Shown: positions 26,328 to 34,929 of the stretch, in pieces
How positions within the stretch are numbered: the stretch's first letter is position 1
Layout of the letters: each line of letters begins with the position of its first letter
Assembly: GCF_042666615.1 (NCBI RefSeq)
Contig: NZ_JBHTDD010000001.1
Coordinates: 124,001-188,000, forward strand
Direction of reading: 5' to 3'
DNA: 64,000 nucleotides
From: KBS50 sp042666615
Lineage (GTDB): Bacteria > Actinomycetota > Actinomycetes > Mycobacteriales > Micromonosporaceae
The notes under the pieces: generated by a model
The model's database searches: none
Seen by the model: the letters and a program-made list of their open reading frames with translations, nothing else
What the model was told of the DNA's origin: nothing
Translations under genes and position numbers: made by a program

Positions 26328-26859
26328 GATTGCGCGTCCCGTCCCGTCTCCGCGGCGCGCCGTCGCGCCGCTACCAGCGTTGAGAAAACAGTGTGCCGCC
26401 TGTCATCGCGAGAAGCAGGCCATTGGCGCAGCCTAGCGAGACGCGTGGCATCGGCAACCGACCGGGTACGCGGTGTGCGGTACTGCACAGCGGCAGGTGG
26501 AGCACCGCGCCACGGCGCAGGCACGGTTGATTCGGGGATCGGGTCGGGTTCGGAGGCTGAAGGGACGGCGCGACCCACCCGCCCGCCGCCTCGCCCGTCC
26601 GGGGCTCGCCGGTGAACGGTGCGTAACCTCGACCACGGGGCGTCGTTGAAGCAGGTGTCGGAGCGCTACGGCGCGAAGACGGGAGCGGCCGATGCCCTGT
26701 CGGTCGAGGGGTGGCGGCGGGGCATCGTGCATAGAGAGGCCGGGCGTGTGAGGGGTGCGTCCGGCCTCTCCCCCTTTCCCATTGTTGATCATGGAATGGA
26801 TCCGCCCCGAAGGGCCGCGCGCCATCCCCACGATCGACGGGTCACGAGGGCGGGATGGC
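26328..26859. other. Intergenic region between sucC and the B12-binding subunit gene
   Basis: These 532 bases have no convincing gene. They hold the sucCD promoter region, with the GCGGCGCG/CGCGCCGC hairpin in the leader, and the terminator of the B12-subunit gene (26734-26770). A 103-codon plus-strand frame (26619-26930) lacks a ribosome site and family features. No tRNA-like cloverleaf was seen. Confidence 0.5.
26734..26770. terminator. Hairpin terminator downstream of the B12-binding subunit gene
   Basis: The perfect 10-base stem GAGAGGCCGG (734-743) / CCGGCCTCTC (761-770) is followed on the plus strand by CCCCTTTCCC. It lies about 90 bases past the minus-strand stop at 26860 and could stop transcription from either side. 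Confidence 0.65.
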
Positions 26860-27264
26860 TCAGCCGACCGGCTGGCCGACGTTGGCGCGCACCCACTCCA
26901 CGATCGACTGGGTGGTCGCCCCGGGCGTGAATACCTTCGCCACGCCGAGCCGCCGCAACTCCGGGATGTCGGCGTCCGGGATGATTCCGCCGCCGAACAC
27001 CACCATGTCGGTCGCGTCCCGCTCGGCGAGAAGTTCGAGCACCCGCTTGAACAGGGTCATGTGCGCGCCGGAGAGCACCGACAGACCCACCGCGTCGGCG
27101 TCCTCCTGGATCGCCGCCTCGACGATCTGCTCCGGGGTCTGGTGCAGGCCGGTGTAGATGACCTCCATGCCGGCGTCCCGCAAGGCGCGGGCCACCACCT
27201 TCGCGCCGCGGTCGTGCCCGTCCAGGCCCGGCTTGGCGACGACGACCCGAATCCGAGAGCTCAT
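26860..27264 (-). CDS. Stand-alone cobalamin-binding mutase subunit (methylmalonyl/isobutyryl-CoA mutase small-subunit type)
   Basis: 134 residues of a Rossmann-like B12 domain. It has the base-off His motif DxHxxG as GLDGHDRGAKVVARAL (His lower ligand), then SVLSGAHMTLF and VFGGGIIPDADI, then FTPGATTQSIVEWV. This matches the C-terminal domain of methylmalonyl-CoA mutase and the separate small subunit of isobutyryl-CoA mutase (IcmB-type). A large partner subunit must come from elsewhere because none is encoded in the window. The ATG at 27264 follows AAAGGTG. The gene is divergent from the M23 peptidase across a long leader region. Confidence 0.9.
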   Translation of the reverse strand: MSSRIRVVVAKPGLDGHDRGAKVVARALRDAGMEVIYTGLHQTPEQIVEAAIQEDADAVGLSVLSGAHMTLFKRVLELLAERDATDMVVFGGGIIPDADIPELRRLGVAKVFTPGATTQSIVEWVRANVGQPVG

Positions 27265-27529
27265 CAGCGCAACACCTTTCCAGGGGCCGATTGGGGACTG
27301 CGTACCTGAACGAACGGTAACCCGACCGCCGAAGGGTCGGGAAGCCGGGACGATCCCGGGGACGTCGGGACCTCGACGGGCGCCGGACGGGTGCCGACGC
27401 GTAGGGCGTCCGGCGTCCCGGTTCGCTGCCCACGGCCCGACAGCGAACCCCTAGGGGACACGCCCGGAAGCCGACACGGATGAGCCGAAAGGATGACCCC
27501 CCGTGGCACCATGGGTCACTCTGCGCCAC

Positions 27530-27562
27530 TAACGAACCCATCCGCAAATGGTTATGTTATAT
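27530..27562 (+). promoter_or_regulatory. Likely promoter of the M23 peptidase leader
   Basis: TAACGA (27530-27535), a 17-base spacer and TATGTT (27553-27558) give a plausible sigma-70 promoter. The AT content is far above the local mean. It would start a transcript near 27565. The -35 match is weak, so the position is approximate. Confidence 0.4.
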
Positions 27563-27572
27563 GTCAATCCCC

Positions 27573-27714
27573 CTCGGACAGGTGCAGAGCGTGGCGATGA
27601 ATCCGCGCTGCAACTTGTGAGTCGTCTAGGGGTTGGCTACCGTGTCTGGCGGTTGTCATCCGGTTTTTGACCGAAGCAACCAGGTCAGCCGGGATCCGGA
27701 CAGGCACCACCGAG
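27573..27714 (+). ncRNA. Structured 5' leader RNA, possible riboswitch-like element
   Basis: Long-range pairing closes the region. CTCGG (573-577) pairs with CCGAG (710-714), and GGTGC (581-585) pairs with GCACC (704-708). Inside lie a six-pair hairpin GCGTGG/CCGCGC (589-594, 603-608), a two-part hairpin GGTTG/CAACC with inner CGGT/ACCG (651-681), and CCGG/CCGG around a GAT loop (689-699). I checked for the ydaO (cyclic-di-AMP) and cobalamin consensus elements, and they are absent. The element precedes the peptidase start by 43 bases. Structure is by eye; I did not fold it. Confidence 0.35.
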
Positions 27715-27756
27715 TTCCGGCACCGACCGCTTTAACGTCCGATACGGAGGGTGTGC

Positions 27757-28461
27757 GTGCGTCAGCGCCTGTCGTCTGAGCCCGATCGATATCGCGGCCG
27801 TCGCCGTGTACCCACCCCACCTCGTAGCCGTTACGCCGCGGTGGTCACCGGAGCCTTCGTCGGCGCCGGACTGGTCGCCATCGGAGCGAGCGCGCTGCCG
27901 GATGCGAAGAGCGTCGACCCCGCGGTTCTCGCGGGCGTCAAGCAGGCCAGCGTCGCCGAGAGCGAGCTCGCCGCCCGCGCGGACGACGCCAACCGGGCAT
28001 CCCGCGGCTCCGACCGCACCCTCACCGACGCGACCGCCCAGGACGGCTGGGCGCTACCGCTCGCCGACTACGACTTCATCGCCCCGTACGGCGAGCGGTG
28101 GGGGGAGACCCACGCGGGCATCGACCTGGCCGCCCCGGAAGGGACGCCGTACGTGGCGGTCCGGTCCGGCGAGGTGGTCCGCTCCGGCTGGTACGGGGGC
28201 TACGGCTACGCGATCATCATCCGGCACGAGGACGGCACCGAGGCCATCTACGGCCACTCGTCGAAACTTCTCGTCGAGCAGGGCACCCGGGTCAAGACGG
28301 GTGACCAGATCGGCCTGGTGGGCAACACCGGCCACTCGTACGGCTCCCACCTGCACCTCGAAGTGCAGGTCAACGGAGCTCCGGTCGATCCGGTCCCGTG
28401 GCTGAACGAGCGCGGAGTGGACATCAAGCTCAAGACGGAGAGTCTCTTCCCCCAGGGGTGA
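27757..28461 (+). CDS. M23-family peptidoglycan endopeptidase, secreted or membrane-anchored
   Basis: 234 residues. The basic N-terminus is followed by one hydrophobic segment (about 27-46), then a linker, then an M23 (LytM) domain with the zinc His/Asp in GETHAGIDLA and the second site in SYGSHLHLEVQ. It should cut peptide crosslinks in the cell wall outside the membrane. GTG occurs at 27751 and 27757. GGAGG lies at 27746-27750, which gives correct 6-base spacing only for 27757, so I choose that start. It is the equivalent of Rv0950c beside sucCD in Mycobacterium. A strong terminator follows. Confidence 0.92.
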   Translation: MRQRLSSEPDRYRGRRRVPTPPRSRYAAVVTGAFVGAGLVAIGASALPDAKSVDPAVLAGVKQASVAESELAARADDANRASRGSDRTLTDATAQDGWALPLADYDFIAPYGERWGETHAGIDLAAPEGTPYVAVRSGEVVRSGWYGGYGYAIIIRHEDGTEAIYGHSSKLLVEQGTRVKTGDQIGLVGNTGHSYGSHLHLEVQVNGAPVDPVPWLNERGVDIKLKTESLFPQG

Positions 28462-28493
28462 GCTGTCGCTGACCCTGCGCAATGCCGCACTTG

Positions 28494-28527
28494 CCGCCCA
28501 GACCGCTGGTCTGGGCGGTTTTCTTCT
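28494..28527 (+). terminator. Rho-independent terminator after the first M23 peptidase
   Basis: The perfect 11-base stem CCGCCCAGACC (494-504) / GGTCTGGGCGG (508-518) has a GCT loop and is followed by TTTTCTTCT. It is one of the few hairpins in this window with a true U-rich tail. Confidence 0.95.
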
Positions 28528-28744
28528 GACTACCGCGGGTTGATGTGTCGCTCGCCACACCGACGCATGTGGCCTCCGCCACTGCCGATCTCCCGCGCGT
28601 TACCGGTTAGTAGGGGAGGAATCCGGGCATAGCCCGGCCCGGGACCATAGACGGAGATCGTTCTTCTCGGACCCGGCGAATCGACAATCCCCCCTGGTCA
28701 ACCAGCATGTCCGACGGCCCTTTCCCCCAACCGAAGGCCGGGAC

Positions 28745-29533
28745 GTGCAGGAAGATCTTCAGAACGACCAGTACCACGACACACCGAGCACCGAGACGGA
28801 CACCGAGCAGGTGGTTCCCGGCCGGCACCGCCGATTCAGCCGGCGAATGTCGCGCCGCACCGGCGCGCTGTTGGCCATCGCCGCGCTGGCGGTCGGCGGC
28901 GCGGGCGCCACGGTCCTCACCGTTGCCGACGGCACCCACGACGACACCGCGACAGCCGGCCTCGAAGACCGGGCGCAGGCGGCGGACCGGGCAGACCGGT
29001 CCCGCCGTGACCCGGTGCTCAGCCCGTCGGCCTCACCAAGCGCCTCCGCATCGGCGAGCCCGTCGCTCAGCGCCTCTCCCACGGCATCACCGACCCGCAA
29101 GCCCGCCGCGAAGGCGACAACCAAGGCCGCGAAGAGCTGGGTGCATCCAATGCCCGGTGCGGACGTCACCTCCTGCTACGGCCCGCGCGGCGGTGTGCTG
29201 CACGCCGGCGTCGACCTGGCCCAACCCGCCGGCACCCCGATCCGTGCCGCGGCGGCCGGTTCCGTGGTGAAGGCCGGGGACGTCGGTGACGGGTACGGCA
29301 TCTCGGTCGTCATCGAGCACAGCAACGGCTACCTGACCCACTACGCCCACCAGAGCCGGCTGGCCGTCAGCGTGGGCGACAAGGTGAGCGCCGGGAAGGT
29401 CATCGGTTACGAGGGTTCGACCGGCGATTCCACCGGCCCGCACCTGCACTTCGAGGTGCACAAGGGGCAGATGTGGAACCAGATCGACCCGGCCCCGTAC
29501 ATGCGGGCCCGCGGCGTCTCCCTCGGCTGCTGA
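28745..29533 (+). CDS. Second M23-family peptidoglycan endopeptidase
   Basis: 262 residues. A cytoplasmic basic tail, then one membrane segment (about 39-60), then a Ser/Ala/Pro linker (SASPSASASASPS type, about 94-120), then an M23 domain. The zinc site is seen as HAGVDLAQPAG and the second site as TGPHLHFEVHKG. The linker would span the cell wall. It is a paralogue of the upstream M23 gene but not identical. The GTG at 28745 has only a weak GAAGG site. The 283-base gap upstream holds the terminator and a possible separate promoter with a CCGGGCATAGCCCGG hairpin. Confidence 0.92.
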   Translation: MQEDLQNDQYHDTPSTETDTEQVVPGRHRRFSRRMSRRTGALLAIAALAVGGAGATVLTVADGTHDDTATAGLEDRAQAADRADRSRRDPVLSPSASPSASASASPSLSASPTASPTRKPAAKATTKAAKSWVHPMPGADVTSCYGPRGGVLHAGVDLAQPAGTPIRAAAAGSVVKAGDVGDGYGISVVIEHSNGYLTHYAHQSRLAVSVGDKVSAGKVIGYEGSTGDSTGPHLHFEVHKGQMWNQIDPAPYMRARGVSLGC

Positions 29534-29537
29534 CGAA

Positions 29538-29579
29538 GGAGGGTCCTGGTCGACGCCCGACGTCGAGCAGGGCCCTCCC
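29538..29579. terminator. Bidirectional terminator between the second M23 gene and pcrA
   Basis: GGAGGGTCCTG (538-548) pairs with CAGGGCCCTCC (568-578, one G-U pair), and an inner GTCGAC/GTCGA stem extends it. It lies between the converging stops at 29533 and 29591. Confidence 0.8.
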
Positions 29580-29590
29580 GCACCCGCCCG

Positions 29591-31999
29591 TCAGAGCTTC
29601 TCGATGGGCGCGTGGCGCAGCACCAACCAGAGTGTCTGGTCGCCGAAGTCGATCTGGGCCCGGGCGCTCGGCCCGTGCCCCTCGACCGCCAACACCCGCC
29701 CCAGCCCGTAACGCTGGTGGTTGACCCGGTCCCCGGCCGCCACCTTCGGCGGCTGCCGCAGCTCGCTGGCGGTGGTCAGGCGGCTCGCGTCCACCCCGAG
29801 CCGTTGGGCGAGCTGGGCCGCCTTCGGCGTACCCAAGGCGTTGCCGCCACCGCGCGCGGCCCCGCCGCGGCCCGCGGACCCGGCCCGGCCGCCCACCCCG
29901 CCGCCGGTCCCCGACCAGGAGGTGTACGCGCCCTCGGTCCGCTCCCAGCGGACCAGCTCGACGGGCAACTCCTCGAGGAACCGCGAGGCCGGGTTGTAGG
30001 ACGGTTGTCCCCACGCCGACCGGGTCACCGAGCGGGACAGGTACAGCCGCTCGCGGGCCCGGGTGATGCCGACGTACGCCAGCCGGCGCTCCTCCTCCAA
30101 CTCCCGGGTGTCGCCCAGCGAGCGGAGGTGCGGGAACACCCCGTCCTCCAGCCCGGTCAGGAAGACCACCGGGAACTCCAGACCCTTCGCCGTGTGCAGG
30201 GTCATCAGGGTGACCACGCCCTGGTGATCGGGATCGTCCGACGGCACCTGGTCGGCGTCGGCGACCAGGGCCACCTGTTCGAGGAACCCGGCCAGGCTGG
30301 CTCCCGGCCCGCCCTCGGCGGCCTGCGCCTCGGCCCGCTCGGTGTACTCCCGGGCCACGCTCACCAGTTCCTGGAGGTTCTCCACCCGACCGGCGTCCTG
30401 CGGGTCGAGGCTCTCCTCCAGCTCGGTGAGATAACCGGACCGGGTCAGCACCGCCTCCAGCACCTCCTCGGGCGGCGCCGTCGCGGCCAGCTCCCGCGTG
30501 TCGTCCATCAGCCGTACGAAGTCGGCGATGCCGTTGGCGGCCCGGGTGGAGATGCCGGGGGCGTCGCCGGCACGGCGCAGCGCCGCGCCGAACGAGATCC
30601 GGTCCCGGCTCGACAGCGCCTCGACGCACGCCTCCGCCCGGTCACCGATCCCCCGGCGCGGTGTGTTGAGGATGCGGCGGATGCTCACCGTGTCGTCGTC
30701 GTTGACCAGCCCCCGCAGGTACGCCAGCGCGTCGCGTACCTCCTTGCGCTCGTAGAACCGGACCCCGCCGACCACCTTGTACGGCAGGCCGACCCGGATG
30801 AAGACCTCCTCGAAGACCCGGGACTGGGCATTGGTCCGGTAGAACACGGCCACGTCCCCCGGCCGGGACTGGTCGGCGTCGCAGAGCCGGTCGATCTCCC
30901 GGGCCACCCAGTCCGCCTCGGCGTGCTCGGTGTCGGCCACGTACCCGACGATCTGCTCGCCGGGGCCCTCGTCGCTCCACAACCGCTTCGGCTTGCGGGA
31001 GGTGTTGCGGTCGATGACGGCGTTCGCGGCGTTGAGGATGGTCTGGGTGGAGCGGTAGTTCTGCTCCAGCAGGATCGTCCGGGCATCGGGATAGTCGCGC
31101 TCGAACTCCAGGATGTTGCGGATCGTCGCGCCACGGAACGCGTAGATCGACTGATCCGCGTCGCCGACCACGCAGAGTTCCGCTGGCGGCAGCCCGCTCG
31201 CGTCACCGGCGGTCCCGACCAGTTCCTTGACGAGGGCGTACTGCGCGTGGTTGGTGTCCTGGTATTCGTCGACCAGAACGTGCCGGAACCGGCGCCGGTA
31301 GCTCTCGGCGACGTGCGGGTGGGACCGCAACAGGTGCACGGTCGTCATGATCAGGTCGTCGAAGTCGAGCGCGTGCGCCTCCGCCAGCCGGCGCTGGTAG
31401 AGCGCGTACGCCTCGGCGAGCGCGCGTTCGTTGGGCCCCTTGGCCCGGTCCGTGAACGCCTCCGGGTCGACCAGCTCGTTCTTGAGGTTCGAGACCTGGG
31501 CGGCCAGGCCCCGAGCCGGATATCGCTTGGGATCCAGGTCCAGTTCCCGGGCCACCATCTGCATGAGCCGACGGGAGTCGTCCGCGTCGTAGATCGAGAA
31601 GGTGGATTTGAGGCCGGCGTGCTCGTGCTCGGCTCGCAGCATCCGGACGCAGGCCGAGTGGAACGTGGAAACCCACATCAACCGGGCCCGCGGCCCGACC
31701 AGGGCGGCAACCCGGTCCTTCATCTCGCCGGCGGCCTTGTTTGTGAATGTGATGGCGATGATCTCGCCGGGATGCACCTGGCGGGCGGCCAGCAGGTGCG
31801 CGATCCGGTGGGTGAGCACCCGGGTCTTGCCCGAGCCCGCCCCCGCCACGATCAGCAATGGGGCACCCGAATGGGTGACCGCGTCCCGCTGTGGGCCGTT
31901 CAGCCCGGCCAGCAGGGCCGCGGCGTCCAGGCGGACCGCGCCCGGACGGGGAGAGGTGGTGGGAACCGGCGTCGGCGGAGGTTCGAAGAGAGCATGCAT
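29591..31999 (-). CDS. pcrA: ATP-dependent DNA helicase PcrA/UvrD1
   Basis: 802 residues, a UvrD/PcrA-family SF1 helicase. Walker A is VAGAGSGKTRVL (about 50-61). Motif II is LVDEYQDTN, motif III GDADQSIYAFRGA, motif IV LEQNYRST, motif V VVTLMTLHTAKGLEFPVVF, and motif VI LAYVGITRARERLYL. The C-terminus has the tudor-like RNA-polymerase-interacting domain seen in PcrA (RVNHQRYGLGRVLAVEG). It unwinds DNA in repair and replication. Start ATG 31999. Gly/Arg-rich linker at about 690-715. Gene order next to chorismate mutase matches Rv0949/Rv0948c. Confidence 0.96.
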   Translation of the reverse strand: MHALFEPPPTPVPTTSPRPGAVRLDAAALLAGLNGPQRDAVTHSGAPLLIVAGAGSGKTRVLTHRIAHLLAARQVHPGEIIAITFTNKAAGEMKDRVAALVGPRARLMWVSTFHSACVRMLRAEHEHAGLKSTFSIYDADDSRRLMQMVARELDLDPKRYPARGLAAQVSNLKNELVDPEAFTDRAKGPNERALAEAYALYQRRLAEAHALDFDDLIMTTVHLLRSHPHVAESYRRRFRHVLVDEYQDTNHAQYALVKELVGTAGDASGLPPAELCVVGDADQSIYAFRGATIRNILEFERDYPDARTILLEQNYRSTQTILNAANAVIDRNTSRKPKRLWSDEGPGEQIVGYVADTEHAEADWVAREIDRLCDADQSRPGDVAVFYRTNAQSRVFEEVFIRVGLPYKVVGGVRFYERKEVRDALAYLRGLVNDDDTVSIRRILNTPRRGIGDRAEACVEALSSRDRISFGAALRRAGDAPGISTRAANGIADFVRLMDDTRELAATAPPEEVLEAVLTRSGYLTELEESLDPQDAGRVENLQELVSVAREYTERAEAQAAEGGPGASLAGFLEQVALVADADQVPSDDPDHQGVVTLMTLHTAKGLEFPVVFLTGLEDGVFPHLRSLGDTRELEEERRLAYVGITRARERLYLSRSVTRSAWGQPSYNPASRFLEELPVELVRWERTEGAYTSWSGTGGGVGGRAGSAGRGGAARGGGNALGTPKAAQLAQRLGVDASRLTTASELRQPPKVAAGDRVNHQRYGLGRVLAVEGHGPSARAQIDFGDQTLWLVLRHAPIEKL

Positions 32000-32102
32000 C
32001 GCATCGCGAGTCTATGCCCGCGGTGGGACAAGCCTCCGCGTCCGCCGGTCGCGCGCCCCGCGGTTCGCCGGAATCCGCGCCGTCCCATCCGGTGGAACGG
32101 CT

Positions 32103-32131
32103 TGCGTCGCCGGGGTGGCTGTGGGCATACT
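32103..32131 (+). promoter_or_regulatory. Promoter for the chorismate mutase leader
   Basis: TTGCGT (103-108), a 17-base spacer and CATACT (126-131) match the sigma-70 pattern well. Transcription would start about 7 bases later, almost exactly at the GTG of the leader peptide (32139). This fits a leaderless first cistron, common in actinobacteria, and explains the missing ribosome site there. Confidence 0.55.
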
Positions 32132-32138
32132 CGACGAC

Positions 32139-32204
32139 GTGACCAGGTACGCGCGCTTTTTTTACTACGGCTCCGGGAGTCCGGCAGCCGTAGGTCGCGC
32201 CTGA
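32139..32204 (+). CDS. Aromatic leader peptide upstream of chorismate mutase
   Basis: A 21-codon frame starting GTG encodes (V/M)TRYARFFYYGSGSPAAVGR and ends with TGA at 32204. It contains two Phe codons followed by two Tyr codons, as expected for attenuation by charged tRNA-Phe and tRNA-Tyr. Tyr is the second aromatic end product of the chorismate mutase branch. The Tyr codons overlap the first strand of a hairpin (32165-32171/32187-32193). The frame is short and could arise by chance, but its position and codon content argue for a real leader. Confidence 0.7.
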   Translation: MTRYARFFYYGSGSPAAVGRA

Positions 32205-32251
32205 TCATCAGACCTACGAAAGCCCCGGGCTCCTGGAGCCCGGGGCTTCGT
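32165..32251 (+). promoter_or_regulatory. Transcription attenuator with alternative antiterminator and terminator hairpins
   Basis: Strand 1 CTACGGC (165-171, over the Tyr codons) pairs with strand 2 GCCGTAG (187-193). Strand 2 can instead pair as CGTAGGTC (189-196) with strand 3 GACCTACG (211-218). Strand 3 also lies at the base of a terminator: ACGAA plus GCCCCGGGCT (216-231) with AGCCCGGGGC plus TTCGT (237-251), a bulged A at 221, loop CCTGG. If a ribosome stalls on Phe or Tyr codons, strand 1 is covered, 2:3 forms and transcription continues. There is no strong U-tract, as usual in actinomycetes. Confidence 0.7.
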
Positions 32252-32298
32252 CGTCCCGGGATCCGGCCCGCGGCCCGACCACCGCCCAGGGAGCAGCC

Positions 32299-32649
32299 AT
32301 GCCGACCCACCTCGCCGACCAGGCATCCGGTCCGCAGATGACCGAACCGCAGGCCACGGCTACGCCGGCCGCCGGAGCGTCCGAGACCGGCGCCGCCGAG
32401 CCGGACGCCAGCGAGCGCATCGTCGCGCTCCGGGATCGCATCGACGAGATCGACAGCCAGCTCATCGCCCTGTGGCGAGAGCGGGCCGCGCTGTCCCAGC
32501 AGGTCGGCGCCACCCGCGTGGCATCCGGCGGCACCCGGCTGGTGCTGGCTCGCGAGCGGCAGATCCTGGACCGGTTCCGGGACGCGCTGGGCGCGGACGG
32601 CACCCAACTGGGTTTGCTGCTGCTACGCGCCGGCCGCGGACCGCTCTGA
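32299..32649 (+). CDS. aroQ: Chorismate mutase, AroQ type
   Basis: 116 residues. Residues about 40-116 form the three-helix AroQ fold: RIVALRDRIDEIDSQLIALWRERAALSQQVG, then LARERQILDRFRDAL. The key Arg (RDRIDEID) and the GATRV segment before helix 2 match the Mycobacterium Rv0948c type. It makes prephenate from chorismate for Phe and Tyr. The N-terminal 35 residues are Ala/Thr-rich and poorly conserved. The ATG at 32299 follows AGGGAGCAGCC. Expression is probably controlled by the attenuator just upstream. Confidence 0.9.
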   Translation: MPTHLADQASGPQMTEPQATATPAAGASETGAAEPDASERIVALRDRIDEIDSQLIALWRERAALSQQVGATRVASGGTRLVLARERQILDRFRDALGADGTQLGLLLLRAGRGPL

Positions 32650-32673
32650 CCCCTTCCCGCCCGCAGGACGGGT

Positions 32674-32777
32674 CCGCCCCGGCCCCTCCCGCCCCGCTGG
32701 CCGCCACCAACGGCCCACACGGGCCGCGTCGGGACCGCCCCCGGCCCCTCCCGCCCCGCTGGCCACCAACGGCCCAC
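32674..32777. repeat. Imperfect 44-base direct repeat
   Basis: Two copies of a GC-rich unit (about 32674-32718 and 32735-32777) differ by a single-base insertion and a three-base deletion. Each contains CCTCCCGCCCCGCTGGCC and CCAACGGCCCAC. They are non-coding and lie between chorismate mutase and the opp operon. A recent local duplication is likely. Confidence 0.7.
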
Positions 32778-32830
32778 CCGGACCACCCGGCCACCCGGCC
32801 ACCCGTACCGGACGCTCCCCCGGAAACGAA

Positions 32831-32860
32831 CCAGGGCCCGCCCGAACGGACGGACCCTGG
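32831..32860. terminator. Terminator after the opp operon / chorismate mutase
   Basis: CCAGGG (831-836) pairs with CCCTGG (855-860), with additional CCG/CGG pairs inside around an AA centre. It is 9 bases past the oppF stop (minus strand). Confidence 0.65.
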
Positions 32861-32868
32861 CCGGCGAC

Positions 32869-33874
32869 TCAGACCTCGTGGGTAGGCACGATCTCCCGCT
32901 GCTCCGCGAAGTGACACGCGCTCGGGTGGTCGATGCCCCTGCGGGTCACCAGGGCAGGCTCCTCCCGGGCGCAGATGTCCTGTGCCTTCCAGCACCGCGT
33001 CCGGAACCGGCAGCCCGACGGCGGGTTGGCCGGCGACGGTACGTCGCCACTGAGCCGGATGATCGCCTTCTGCTCGCGGCTCGTCGGATCCGGCACTGGC
33101 ACCGCCGACAGCAGCGCCTGGGTGTAGGGGTGGGTCGGCCGCTCGTAGATCTCGTCCTCGGTGCCGATTTCCGCGATCCTGCCGAGGTACATGACCGCCA
33201 CTCGGTCCGACAGGTGCCGGACCACGGACAGGTCGTGCGCGATGAAGATGTACGACAGCCCCAGCTCGCTCTGCAACCGCTCCAGCAGGTTCATCACCTG
33301 CGCCTGGATCGACACGTCCAGTGCGCTTACCGGTTCGTCGCAAATGATGATCTCAGGTCGAAGGGCGAGCGCCCGGGCGATGCCGATGCGCTGCCGCTGG
33401 CCGCCCGAGAACTGGTGGGGATAGCGGTTCACGTGCTCCGGGTTGAGCCCGACGACGTCCAGCAGTTCCTGCACCCGCCGGCGCCGGCTGCCGCGCGGCG
33501 CGACGTCGGGATGGATCTCGAACGGCTCACCGATCAGGTCACCGACCGTCATCCGCGGGTTCAGCGAGGTGTACGGATCCTGCATGACCAACTGGATCTG
33601 CCGGCGCAGCTGGCGCAGCTCCGCACCCTTGAGCCCGGCGACGTTGCGACCCTTGTAGAGGACCTGGCCGCCGGTCGGCGGTTCCAGGCTCATCAGCACC
33701 CGGGACAGGGTGGACTTACCGCAACCCGACTCGCCCACGACGCCGAGGGTCTCTCCCCGGTGCAGGTCGAACGAGACCCCGTCCACCGCGCGAACGTGCC
33801 CGATGGTCCTCTTGAACACCACCCCGCGGGTCACCGGATAGTGCTTGACCAGGTCGCGAACCTCGAGGATCTTC

Positions 33875-33882
<8 letters not shown>
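32869..33882 (-). CDS. oppF: Peptide ABC importer ATPase, OppF/DppF type
   Basis: 337 residues. Walker A is VVGESGCGKSTLSRVLM, the signature is FSGGQRQRIGIARALALRPE, and Walker B is IIICDEPVSALDV. The C-terminal oligopeptide-transporter extension has the CRFRTRCWKAQDIC motif with several Cys, which in this family can bind an iron-sulfur cluster. The GTG start at 33882 overlaps the oppD stop by 8 bases. It is the last gene of oppABCDF. Confidence 0.95.
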
Positions 33883-34918
<1,036 letters not shown>

Positions 34919-34929
34919 CGGAGTTTCTC

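Larger units (their letters stand above)
27265..27756. other. Divergent intergenic region with promoter and structured leader
   Basis: This 492-base gap separates the B12-subunit gene (minus) and the M23 peptidase (plus). The part next to 27540-27565 is AT-rich. The last ~185 bases before the peptidase form a predicted structured untranslated leader, given as a separate entry. No protein-coding gene is supported here. Confidence 0.6.

Noticed and set aside
26619..26930. Plus-strand 103-codon frame between sucC and the B12 subunit gene
   Set aside because: It lacks a ribosome site, overlaps the terminator and the end of the B12 gene antisense, and shows no family similarity.
27573..27714. Cyclic-di-AMP (ydaO) riboswitch before the M23 peptidase
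   Set aside because: The usual GGGGGAACC, GGGTGAAT and CCGACAGCTAACC elements are absent, so I list only an unknown structured leader.
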